From contig VZTI01003805.1 of NCBI GenBank assembly GCA_013397865.1, forward strand, positions 313,661-377,660: a stretch of 64,000 bases of DNA. The letters run 5' to 3'. The notes under the pieces are model-generated. The model did no database searches. It was not told where the DNA came from and saw only the letters and a list, made by a program, of their open reading frames with translations. The translations under genes were made by a program, and so were the position numbers. Origin of the DNA: Struthidea cinerea (lineage: Eukaryota > Chordata > Aves > Passeriformes > Corcoracidae). Each line of letters starts with the position of its first letter. Positions within the stretch are counted from its first letter, which is position 1. Below are positions 53,657 to 63,013 of the stretch, in pieces.

Positions 53657-54556
53657 CTAACCAAGTGCTGCTTTCCACAGCACTTTATTAAAATTTGTAC
53701 AGGGCCGCATTCCAAAACACAAGAACTCAGAACGATTTGTTAAATGAAGGAAATTTTCCTTAAAGGAGAGCTCAGTGGTTAAAAATATGGAACACCAGAG
53801 CAACGGCAAAAGCCTGCTGTCAGGAGTGGTGTCTGCAGCCCCTGTGGTAACAGCGAGAGAAGGAGAGCAGCAGCAAAGGGACAAGAAGAATCTGCGAGGG
53901 GAATGGAGCCGGCAAAAGCAGAAACGTGCAACTGCGTATTTGTAGAGCAGGAATTCCCCACACTGCAAGACCGCAAGAAGAACGTCCCGCAGGCTGGGAA
54001 ATACCTCCCGCCCCCGTGGCTTTTCTGGGCGTTTTCTGGCACTCGGACGCTGCTGCGGCGGGAAGCGCGGAGCCCCCGCAGCCGGGGGGACGCGGGAGCC
54101 GCTCCCCGGGCGGTGCGGGCGGTGCGGGGCCGGCAGAGGGCAGCGCCGGGCCGGGCCGGGGCTCGGGCGCTGCCCCGCACCGGCCCAACTGCAACTACTT
54201 AGGGTGTGCTCCTGCTTCAAGCTCCGAAACGTGTCATGTGCAACATCAGAAAGGCGCACTGGTGAACTCTCCGCCTCTAATGGGAAACACTTGAGAGTTC
54301 TACCAAATCTGTCACTTTTTAAATGAAAACATGAAAAGGAGCTGAGATAAAACAAAACAACAGGGAAAAAAAAAGTTGGAATCATGCACTTTGATTCAGA
54401 TACTGAAAAAATTTCCTGAAGGAATGGAAAAACTGATGGAAAAAAAAAAGACAAACCAAAATCTTCTGGTGCTTGCAGCAGCTGGAGCAGACGTTCTTCC
54501 CTATAATCCCCTCGGTCCCTTCTCGCTTCAGGAAGGGAAAAAAAAAAAAAACCCAA
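53657..54556 (-). other. 299-codon open reading frame, coding status doubtful
   Basis: A gap-free minus-strand frame of 299 codons begins with a Met-Gly-poly-Phe stretch encoded by an A-rich run. It passes through a Pro/Arg-rich middle (the GC-rich segment at 53.99-54.2 kb) and ends in a Phe/Leu/Cys-rich part. I recognise no domain. The middle third lies in CpG-rich DNA where stops are rare, but the outer thirds are not GC-rich, which makes the length mildly surprising. The composition (Phe/Ser/Cys/Arg) resembles conceptual translation of non-coding DNA. Confidence 0.15.
53990..54200. promoter_or_regulatory. small CpG-rich segment
   Basis: About 200 bp of CpG-dense sequence including CGGTGCGGGCGGTGCGGGGC. 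It marks the transition from the AT-rich desert to the GC-rich FOXL2 flank. No transcript can be assigned. Confidence 0.4.
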
Positions 54557-54960
54557 ACCCTTCTGTGATGGCTCTTAGAGATTTTGGGACCTTAAGATGT
54601 TTAAACAAGTGGTTCCTATTTCTGTTCCAAGGCAACTGGTGACTGTCCCAGACAACACTGGCTGCTCTGGGCTGAACTGAACAGTGGTTTATCAAAAAAG
54701 GCGGAACCAAGAGGCGTCCAAAGCAAACTCGTTGATTTTGGGGAAAGAGTAGGTTAAGAGGACTGCTCCCTGGGACTGGAACTACAACAGGCTGGGCAGG
54801 AGGCTGCTATACAGGAGATATCATCAGGGATGTGTATTTTAAAAAGCGTTACTGCTAACTTTTTTAATCTCCCGTTTCTTTTTTTTGAAAATGTCCCCGT
54901 ATCTCGGAGGCTTCATAGGAATTGGAAAAGCAACTTGTAAGGCCGGTGACTTAGAGGCCG

Positions 54961-55010
54961 CCCCTTGCCCTGTCCCTGCCCCTGCCCCTGCCCTTGCCCC
55001 TGCCCTGCCT
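54961..55010. repeat. CCCTGC hexamer repeat
   Basis: Degenerate tandem CCCTGC/CCCTTG hexamers over about 45 bp. The complementary strand carries regularly spaced GGG runs and could form a G-quadruplex. Confidence 0.85.
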
Positions 55011-56500
55011 GTCCGGCAGGGCGACCGCTGCCCCGCGCCCTCCCGCCGCTCCCTGGGAACATCAGATCCATGTCAGGATCTAATGAGGACATGGATTGAA
55101 GCTCCTCGGGAGCCCCTCTCCCACTGGTACTAGCGGGGATCCCTGGGGACGTTCCCGGACGCAGGGTGCGAGTCCATCCTCCCCCCGCCTGGGGCTGCTT
55201 TGAAGGCAGAAGGAGCTGGCAGCATCTCCGCGCAGCGCCAGGCGGCTACGGCCCCAAAACCTTGGTGAAAACGCACCAAGGCAGAACTCCGGCTGCCCAA
55301 ACCTCAGGCTCCTGCAACCTGCTTCCCCCCGAAACCCCTGCCGGCCTCACCCCGCACCCGGGGGGTGTTTTAGCAGCCAGGCAGCCAGCGGCGGTGAACA
55401 TCTCTCGGGATTTCGTTGTCTGGGCTGTGCGAGCCTTACCGGCGCCGCTTCTGATTCTCCGCTGGCGCTGCCAGCAGCGCCTCGGTGGGGCTGGACGCGG
55501 GGCTGAATGTGGGGTTGGATGCGGGGCAGCCTTCGTGCCGCAAGATCCACGTGTACCCGAGCGTGGGGAGCAGCCAGGAGCCACGTACCAGATGCCGCAG
55601 ACATTGTCGCTGATAAGCACCAAGCGATATCACCTCCAAATCAAGGAGCAGAGGAAGCAGGTCAACGTGTGCCTGATATATTTTTTTTTCTGAACATCTT
55701 GTTAAAAGCAACACCTGAAAAAAAGAGAGAAGAGATTAGTAGCGAGTGACTCTTTTTTGTTTCTTCCCCCTTTTGATAACTTAGAACATTACGAATCGTG
55801 TTGTGCTCAGCTTCGCCCTGTACTTTACTGATTGTTTGGGTTTTCAAGGAACAAAACGATAGTAACGAAAAGAATCACAGTTATCGCTGGGAAAAACCGG
55901 GGACACCGGCGACATACCTTAAACAAGCCGTCAGTAACTTTTCTCTGCGGCGGGGCCGGCAGCGTGCCTCCAAATCCGCACCTTTGCAAGGACTGCTTGC
56001 CCGAAGAAGTGGAAGCTACCCCGACAACCCACAAATCACGAACCTTCTCCTCTCCCAGAGCCCATTTACCGAAGCCCCGCGGTTTTTCTTCAGACGCCCC
56101 TGCCCCAGCCAAGCGCCAGATGCCCATCAGTTGTCAGTGACGTGTCCCCCGAGGGCCAGCCCGCGGGTCGGGGCCGCTCCGTGCCCGCATTCACCCCATG
56201 CTGCCTCTTGACATCGAAAATAGTCACTGTGAAGGAGAAAGGTGAAATTCCGCCCCGTTATTTCGTGATCGCTCCGAATTATTCATGTCGGGTGGGGGAA
56301 AAAGTCCTTTTGGAGAGAGAAAGAAATTAAACGAAAGTAGGCGAATAATTCATCTGCCAGCAAAACCGTAGGGTTTACAGGGACCAGCTGGGAAGCCAGG
56401 AGCTTCCGCCGGTATCAGGAGCCACCTGTGTGCCCACACCCGCATGTGCCCTCAGGGAAAACCGAGTTTGGCACCTCCGGCACGGCGGGGCAGGGTGGCG

Positions 56501-56553
56501 TTCCTCCTGCCGTCATTTTATAACAGGAAAATGCCTTATACAGCTCGCAAACC
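56501..56553. repeat. copy A of a 53-bp dispersed direct repeat
   Basis: Begins with TTCCTCCTGCCGTCATTT, identical over 18 bp to copy B at 58879-58932. It then continues with a conserved TATAAC, CCTTA and CGCAAACC pattern. Aligned by eye, 46 of 53 positions match with one indel. The two copies lie in the same orientation about 2.4 kb apart, and the similarity ends abruptly on both sides. Confidence 0.85.
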
Positions 56554-56999
56554 GTCTCTCAAAGGCAGAGCAGGGAGAGTCGGTGTTTCACTTTAAAATA
56601 CCGCCTGATGAGATTTCTCAGGGTATTTGCTCACTGTGCAACTTGAGGGAGAGCAAGGCTCTCCTTCCCTGCCAATGCGTTCCTGACCTGTGGTCCTCGA
56701 CTGCCTGTTTCCGGGACACCGGGCACGTCCCCGCAGCGGGGGCGGGCGGCGTCCCGCGGGGCGCAGCCCTGCCCGGTGCCCGTCGCCCGGCGCCGTGTGC
56801 CTGGGGCGGGAACAAGCACGAGGTTTTGTCGAAAGCCGAATTCTTCTTCAGGAACCATGCAGCTGATTTTGAATGAATTCCTACCAGCCCACCAAATCCT
56901 GCAGCTGCTTGTTTGGCCAATAAAACCCCATGTGGTTTCTAAACTTACGGAAAGAAAAAGGAAAAAGATGTCCATCCAAGTAAACTATAAGTGAAAACT

Positions 57000-57220
57000 C
57001 ATTGATTACCTCCGCCTTCCTGTCTTTGATTTGATTAATCACTTGCCATCATGCTTTCCGAGTCACTTCTGTGTTGGTTTCCCTCTGCCTGAATCCTGTA
57101 AGACTTTTCCAGAAGGGCGGCTGTGATGTTGAGACCAACATACTGTAAACAACCACAAGAAGCAGAGCGAATGTTTTCAATACAGCTCGAGGACTAAAAT
57201 AAACTCATTGGATTAGGCCA
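57000..57220. promoter_or_regulatory. AT-rich islet with FOX, RUNX and TCF-like motifs
   Basis: A non-GC-rich islet inside the CpG-rich flank. It holds CTTTGATTTGATTAATCAC, which combines a TCF/LEF-like CTTTGAT with a GATTAATC palindrome. At 57145-57157 there is GTAAACAACCACA: a forkhead core GTAAACA sharing one base with a RUNX site AACCACA. The look is that of a conserved enhancer, but conservation could not be tested here. Confidence 0.35.
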
Positions 57221-57843
57221 GCCAGAGCGATTGTTTTGGTGAACGCTTCCCAGGCCCGCTGCTGAGCACATCCCCAAGGGCTACCTGGGGCGGGCGGCGG
57301 TGCCGCGGCGGCCCCGGGAGGCGGGCGGGCGCCGAGCCCCACCGGGAGGAGCTCCCCTGCCCTCTCGCCTGGCCTGTGCGGGGGCGCATCCCTGCTGCGG
57401 GGCAGATGTTACACCGCCGCAGAGCAGAGCCTGCCACGGCGGCGATGCCCCGCAGACCCAGGGACGGGCTACTGGTGCATTTCTCATAGGTGGATGGAGA
57501 AGTCGCAGGGGAACCGTAGAGCCGGGAGCCCCGCCTGAGGCCCCTCACCCTGCCCACCTCCCGGCCGCCGCGGTGTGCCCAGGGCTGCCGGCGCCGCTCC
57601 GGGGCTCAGCGTTGGGCTCAGGGCTCTGCAGCGCTTCTCGGGGTTCTCCAGCCTGGTTATCCCGACCCCGCCCGAGCCCGCTATAGTAGCGAGCTTTTTA
57701 GCCCTTGCAGTATTTTTTTCGCCGTCTTGTATTGCCCAAAGCACCGCGTCGGCTGCCCGTGCCCGCCTGCACGGAGCTGGTCCCCCGCGTTTGAGGTTGG
57801 CCGGCCTCTCCTGCGAGCGGGCAGGAGCGGACCCCGTAGGGCG

Positions 57844-57844
57844 N
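57844..57844. other. single ambiguous base (N)
   Basis: An isolated N in GC-rich sequence, reflecting base uncertainty rather than a gap. Confidence 1.
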
Positions 57845-57889
57845 CTCGCCGCGCTCCCGACCGTCACACACGCAGAGCGGAGATTTTTT

Positions 57890-58140
57890 AAGTAACAAAT
57901 GTACTTTTTTATTTTTGAAACAAAAATATCATTTTCGGCTTAACAATAGCCGGATCTCGCTGAATGAAGCCTTTGCATATTTTCCTGTTTTAATTGGTTG
58001 TATAATAAACAGTCCTGACCCCGCACTCTCTTTTCAATGAGTTCAGGGTGAAACGCAGACCATGGGACTGGAAATGACTTTTTCACCACTTAAAACACGG
58101 ACAAGAATACCAGGAATCAGGCGGTATTAAACAGCCGCTC
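57890..58140. promoter_or_regulatory. AT-rich islet with octamer and homeodomain motifs
   Basis: About 250 bp of AT-rich sequence sharply bounded by CpG-dense DNA. It includes CTTTGCATATTTT (7 of 8 match to the POU octamer ATTTGCAT, at 57971-57978) and TTTAATTGGTTGTATAATAA (homeodomain-like core plus CCAAT on the minus strand). Such islets in GC-rich flanks of developmental genes are often conserved enhancers; that is inference. Confidence 0.3.
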
Positions 58141-58348
58141 CGGCCGGGGCGGGAGGGAGGGCGCAAGGTAAGAGCGCTGTGTGTGTCTCCTCACGGATCT
58201 TGGCTCTGCCCTGCCCGCAGCCACCGCCACCGTCGCCTACTCGGTCCCGGCACGACGAGAGGAGCCGGGACAGAGCCCACGAGATCCCTCAGCACCTCGC
58301 TGCCGTGCGGCTGTCCCCGCGCTCCCGCCGGCCCGCAGGCAGAGGGCA

Positions 58349-58406
58349 GCCGTGCCGTGCCGTGCCGTGCCGTGCCGTGCCGTGCCGTGCCGTGCCGTGC
58401 CGTGCC
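58349..58406. repeat. GCCGT pentanucleotide microsatellite
   Basis: About 11-12 perfect tandem copies of GCCGT, each with one CpG. It gives the repetitive Cys/Arg/Ala/Val/Pro peptides seen in several frames of both strands, which are not real proteins. Confidence 0.97.
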
Positions 58407-58473
58407 GCGCCGCCGGGGAGCGCTCCCGACGCCCAGGGCTCTGCCCCATTCCGAGCCCGGCCAGGGCTTCAAA

Positions 58474-58500
58474 GGACCTTTGCGGCTTGCGCAAAGGACC
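58474..58500. repeat. GC-rich hairpin of CAAAGG motifs
   Basis: Arms GGACCTTTGCG and CGCAAAGGACC around the loop GCTTG pair at 10 of 11 positions. A further TTCAAAGG lies immediately left. Together they form three CAAAGG elements in alternating orientation, resembling the cores bound by TCF/LEF and SOX HMG-box proteins. Confidence 0.6.
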
Positions 58501-58878
58501 GGAGAGGAAGAGAAAGCTGCGGTCGCAAAACATCCCCCGGAGCTGGCACTGCCCCGGGTGCTGGAGCAGCAGACGGGCGCTGGGAGCCCGCTCAGCCTCG
58601 GGGACCAAACTCTGTCCTTCCCCAACAGAGGCACGCTGCTTCCACGCCCGCTCCGGGCAGGGAGAAAACACCCCTCGCTCTTCTGCTTTCATCTCCCGCC
58701 AGCGTTGCATAAACCTGGGGCCGCTCCGAAAGGGCAGCAGCGGCGGCTCAGCAGCCCCGAGCCCCCCTTTCCTGGCTCTGGCCCCCGGAGCAGCCCCGCG
58801 GCGGGCGGCGGCCCTGGGACCGGAGGAGGCTCTGCGCCAAGGTGCTGTCCCGGGGAGCGCGTCCCGCTCCGTGGTGCA

Positions 58879-58932
58879 TTCCTCCTGCCGTCATTTATAT
58901 AACGGGGAAAGACCTTACACAACGCGCAAACC
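58879..58932. repeat. copy B of a 53-bp dispersed direct repeat
   Basis: Second copy of the element at 56501-56553, in the same orientation. It keeps TTCCTCCTGCCGTCATTT exactly and carries one extra base before TATAAC. It is closer to FOXL2 and embedded in CpG-dense DNA. Confidence 0.85.
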
Positions 58933-61272
58933 CAGGGCTTGCCAAGAGCGCGGCGCTTGGCCGCTTGATTTTGTAAGGGGCCGACGGGGCTGGGCGGCGG
59001 CGCGGCTGGGGACAGGTGGGAGGCGCGGGAGGAGGTGACGCGGCGGCCCGGGGCGAGGGAATGCTGAACCACCGTGGGCACCCCTCGGTCCTCTGGCAGT
59101 GTTCGTGCCCACGGAGCTGACTGCAAAGCGGTCTGTACAGACCCCTGCTCCCGCTCAGCCCCTGCCGTCCCAAGTGCCACTGTCCCGGGGTGCGGCCCGA
59201 TCCTACACATCACCCGGGCTGCCCAGCGGGCTGGGCGCGGGCCCGCGGGGAGGCAGAGCTCGTACGGGATACTCGGTCCCTGCAGGACGGCGCCTGGGTG
59301 CTCGGCAGCGCACAGCACGGTTCGCGGCGGCTCCCCAGGGGCCGGTGCCCGCTGCCCAGGCAAGCACCAGCATGCAGGGAGATGATGGCCGCCCCCCTCC
59401 CCAGGCCGGCGGGACTGAACGGGAGGCCCGGCCGCTCCCGGCAGTGGCAGAGGCCGAGCTGCTGCCGGCAGGACCAGCCCTGCCTCGGGCCGCCGCCCGA
59501 GAGCGCCCGGCGAGCGCGGCCAGGCCAGCCCGGGACGGCGGCCGGGCTCTCGCCGTGATTTCCCTGCGAGTTTACATTCAGTGCAGTCTCTGTTTATAAA
59601 ACACAGAAAACGATCGTGAAAACATCCTACAGGCGCGACGGCCACAGCCGCCCGAGAGCGGCGCGAGGGGCCCGGGGCGAAGGAGAGCAGAGCCCGGGCC
59701 GGGAGCCCGGCAGACGGACAGGCCCCTGGCCTGGCAGGGAGAGCGTCCTCACGGCCCTGCCGGCCTACTTCTCTCCCAAACGCGCGGCTCCCCGCCTCTC
59801 TCTATGGGCTCAACCGGCCGCTGGTGAAGCACAGCGGGACCTGGGTGGAGAACACTCGGGAACTGGAATAGCCCCACGGGCTGCACGTCCCTGCCCGGTC
59901 CCGGCCTGCTGCCTCCTCTCCCTGCACCTGGCACGGCCAGGTATCTCTTCACTCAAAGCTGGCGAGTCCCAGCGGTTCCCGGGAGTGTGCCAAGGGTGCT
60001 TCAGCCTTTGCTTCAGGCCGAGAGACGGCACAGCCCAGGAAGGAGACCAGGGAGGCGCCCGTGGGTCCGTGCGGGGGTCCGGGAAAGTACTCCCTCCCTC
60101 CCTTCGCCCCGTGCCCACCTCCGGTGGCGGGGGTTTCCCTTGTGGCCTCACGTACCCCGGAGGAAAGTAGCGGTATCGGCAGTACCTATCTAGTAAGGAA
60201 CAAGCAGCCAAGACCCTGAGCCCTCCGGTGCAAAGCTGCGATCCTCGGTGCCTGTGAGCGGTGCTACCTCGCCCCTCCACCGCCCGCTCCCACGCGACGG
60301 CCCCGGGCAGGTCAGAGGCACAGAGGAGAGAGTCGCTCCCGCAGAGCCACAGCTGGCAACGGCGTGAGTCCCGGCCGCGTCCCATGTGCTCTGGCATCCC
60401 CGCTTCGGCCTTCGGCCTCCCTTTACATCGGTGTTCGTGCAGAGGCCAGGCTCGCTCCGTCCCTCCCTCTGCCCGGGGCAGCCACTCGGCCCCCAGCTCC
60501 CGTGCCCCGCTTTCTGCACCCTTTGTGCGTCTCTGTCCGCCCGGGAGCGGAGCCCCTCGGCCGCACCAACGCTCGCAGCGCCCTCCCGCCCTCCCCGCCT
60601 GGGGAGCGGGGCTAGGGGGCACAGCAGGGCCTCCGGGATGGCTCGGCGGGTTCCCCGGAGCCCTTCTGCCCTGGCCGTGCCCGCCGAGCGGCAGAGAGGC
60701 GACCAGTCCCCACGTCTCCCACTGCTTTCTGTGACTGGGCTGGAGGCTGCCGCTTCCTGCCGTGCAGGGAAGCAGGCCTTGACAGAAAGGGAGAGCGTCA
60801 GGCAGCCGGGCAAGCGCAAGTGCCAGGCCCCTGGCAGCGGGCGCGGAGTGCTCAGCCCCGTTACCGGATTTCATCCCTGGCAGCCGTGTCCGGGGCAGCG
60901 AGCTGCCCGCGCGGCCCGGGAAGCGAACACCCGCATCCCCGCTTCTGCCGCGGAACTGCAGGCCTGACCCAGGCCGGAGTCTAAGGGGGACCCACTACAT
61001 GCCGGGCCGGCAGCGGGCGGGGGCCGTCTCGCCTGACCCATCCTCTCCTGACCCCCAGGCGCCCGCGCAGCGGCCGCTGCCTGCAAGGACAGGCAGGTTT
61101 AGAAGCGAGGCCCAGGCCGCTGCCGCAGCCACCGGCCCGGCGAGGAAAGAGAGACCCGCTTGCGGCTCCCGGCTCCGTCACCGGCCCAGGCCCGGACGGG
61201 GCTCAGGCCCCGTCGCAGCGTGGCCGGGCCAGGCTCGGGGCGACACGGGACCGCTCTTTTCCTTCCAGGACC

Positions 61273-61716
61273 ATGGCTCCGAGCACGCGGGGAAGAAACG
61301 ACAGCGGAGCCAGGGTCCGGCACAGCCCCAGGCACTGCCCGGAGGCCTCTGCCGCCGGCGCCCCGGGCCGGGCACACGGGCGAGGTGCCGGCAGCTGCCC
61401 GCGTCCTAGAGCGGAGGCGCTCCCGGGCCCCCCCGCCCCGCACGCCCGCGGAACCAACGCAACGGTCCCCGCACCTTCTCGGCCGCCGCCGAGACAGCCC
61501 CGAGCCCCCGGAGCTCTCCGCCGGGGCCTGACGGAGCCGATGGAGTGCCCAGCACTGCCCGCGGGTTCCCGGAGCCGAGCGGCCGTGCGCTGCACCGGGG
61601 AGCGCTGCAGCCGCGGGCCGGGAGCGGTGCCCGCAGTCCGGAGTGGCCCCGGCACACAGCGCCCGCCCCGTTCTCCGCTGCCTCTTCCCGATCCCAAGCG
61701 CGGAGGAGCGGAGTGA
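61273..61716 (+). other. 147-codon plus-strand open frame convergent to FOXL2, coding status doubtful
   Basis: The frame begins at an ATG in good context (GACCATGG), five bases after an acceptor-like sequence CTCTTTTCCTTCCAG (AG at 61267-61268). It ends at a TGA (61714-61716) followed immediately by AATAAA (61717-61722). The encoded peptide is Arg/Pro/Ala/Gly-rich with no recognisable domain, and the region is GC-rich, where open frames are common. Acceptor, start, frame and poly(A) signal together fit a terminal exon of a transcript convergent with FOXL2. No donor or upstream exon was identified, so this stays a candidate. Confidence 0.15.
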
Positions 61717-61722
61717 AATAAA
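61717..61722 (+). terminator. AATAAA poly(A)-signal-like hexamer, plus strand
   Basis: A canonical AATAAA directly after the stop of the 147-codon frame. It lies about 30 bp from the oppositely oriented FOXL2 poly(A) signal. Function depends on whether a plus-strand transcript exists. Confidence 0.3.
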
Positions 61723-61747
61723 ACGATATGGAAAGAAGGAAAGGCAT

Positions 61748-61753
61748 TTTATT
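61748..61753 (-). terminator. FOXL2: FOXL2 poly(A) signal
   Basis: TTTATT on the plus strand, AATAAA on the minus strand, at the distal end of the AT-rich 3'UTR and about 1.26 kb after the FOXL2 stop. AAGGAAAGGC on the plus strand lies beyond it, so the downstream sequence in the mRNA sense starts GCCTTTCCTT. Confidence 0.55.
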
Positions 61754-62572
61754 GGAGACTTTACAATGCTAGAAAGTACAATGAAAGTGCTAGTTCATTC
61801 TAGAAAAGTTGGTCCCAAAATGGTACTATGCCACAGCATCTATCAGTTTACACAAACATTTACAAAATCGCTATGAACTGGCCCCTGTTTTAAAATCGCT
61901 ATTTTTTTTCACATTAATCTATGTAAAATTGAAGGATCAAAATCTTTTAAGAAAAAGGGTAAGCATTCAAAAGCAGAACCTACCAGAAGATCCATTTTGG
62001 GCCAGGTTTGGGGGCAAAAAACCTGAAGATAGTTTAAACTTTCATTATTAATAATAATATGCACACGGAAAAATATTCCAATTTTCAGGAAAGCGTCTCC
62101 TTTTTTTTTTTAATAACATCAAAAATTTTTTTAGACCTGTATAAAATTACTTTTAAGACCTCAGAGGACATTGTCTCCTTTTAAAAATATATTTACCGCT
62201 GCCGAAACGTTTCACGAGTGACCCTGGCGGGTTTTGTTTGTTGGTTTCTATTAACCAGCAATATCGCATATCTGCTGTTACAGCAGTCCCCACGTTAAGT
62301 ACTATTTTAACGAAAAGCCACAGCTCGGAAGAAGCGCAGTGCTTTGCAGAGCGAGGAAGAAGACAGAGGGGATGAAGAGAAGAAGGAGGACAAGCACCGC
62401 GGGCACACGGTAGTGTCTAGGCCCCGCCAGTCCCGCACCGCACGCGTGAAAATGCCTCCGCTATTTACAAACTCCACTTTACTCTCCCCATGGCTGAGCC
62501 CGAAAAGATTACGGCCGAATTACAAAGGAGCATAATTTTGAGGGCTGAACAGCCAATTTTTAATTAGATGCT

Positions 62573-62700
62573 CCCCCCCCCCCAAAAAAAAAAAACCAAA
62601 AAAACAAAACAAAAAAAAACTAGAAAAAACCCGAAAACGAAACTAAACAAACCCAAAACAAAAAAAACCCACCAAACCAAACAACTCACAAACACACATA
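62573..62700. repeat. C-run and A-rich low-complexity tract in the FOXL2 3'UTR
   Basis: A run of C residues followed by about 120 bp of A runs broken by C. In the FOXL2 mRNA sense this is a long U-rich segment with GUUUGG-type units ending in a G run. The open frames here (Lys/Thr-rich or Phe/Val-rich) are artefacts. Confidence 0.9.
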
Positions 62701-63013
62701 CACGAGCAGAGAAACTCCCGGTGAATCCCCGCTCGCCCGGAGACAGGCGGCCCGGCCGCCGCTGCCCGGCGCAGCCCCGCGGGGAAGCCCCCACACTTAC
62801 ACTGCCTTCTTCTCACGGAGGGACGGCTCCTACACTGACACTACACGCGGGACAAGGCTGCTTTTCCCCACCGCGAGAGTTTGGGCACAGAGAGAGGGAA
62901 GTCCGTGGCTAGAGACGAGGAGGAGAGACACGGAGCGCAGGGGAACGCGGCGGGGTAGGAAGAGGGGCAGCGGGGCCGGTGCATTTCTGTGACGGCGGCT
63001 GGCCGGAGCCTCC

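Larger units (their letters stand above)
54560..61260. other. GC-rich FOXL2 3' flank, non-coding
   Basis: About 6.7 kb, largely CpG-dense from 54.95 kb, interrupted by AT-rich islets at about 56.87-57.22 and 57.89-58.14 kb. Open frames of 285-354 codons occur on both strands and overlap extensively, as expected when stop codons are rare. None has a recognisable domain. The islets and repeats annotated within it suggest regulatory DNA. A non-coding transcript is possible. Confidence 0.5.
61730..63013 (-). other. FOXL2: FOXL2 3' untranslated region
   Basis: The stretch between the FOXL2 stop and the first convincing minus-strand AATAAA is about 1.27 kb, close to the 3'UTR length of other vertebrate FOXL2 mRNAs. 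Its distal half (61.73-62.5 kb) is AT-rich, unlike the flanking GC-rich DNA, as expected for a conserved 3'UTR. It contains a Pumilio-type UGUAAAUA at 62462-62469 in the mRNA sense, and a C-run/A-rich tract at 62573-62700 that reads as a U-rich/G-run tract in the mRNA. The exact cleavage site is inferred. Confidence 0.65.

Noticed and set aside
58181..60874. Overlapping 285-354 codon frames on both strands
   Set aside because: GC-rich DNA has few stop codons; several mutually overlapping frames without domains, some including the GCCGT microsatellite, point to composition.
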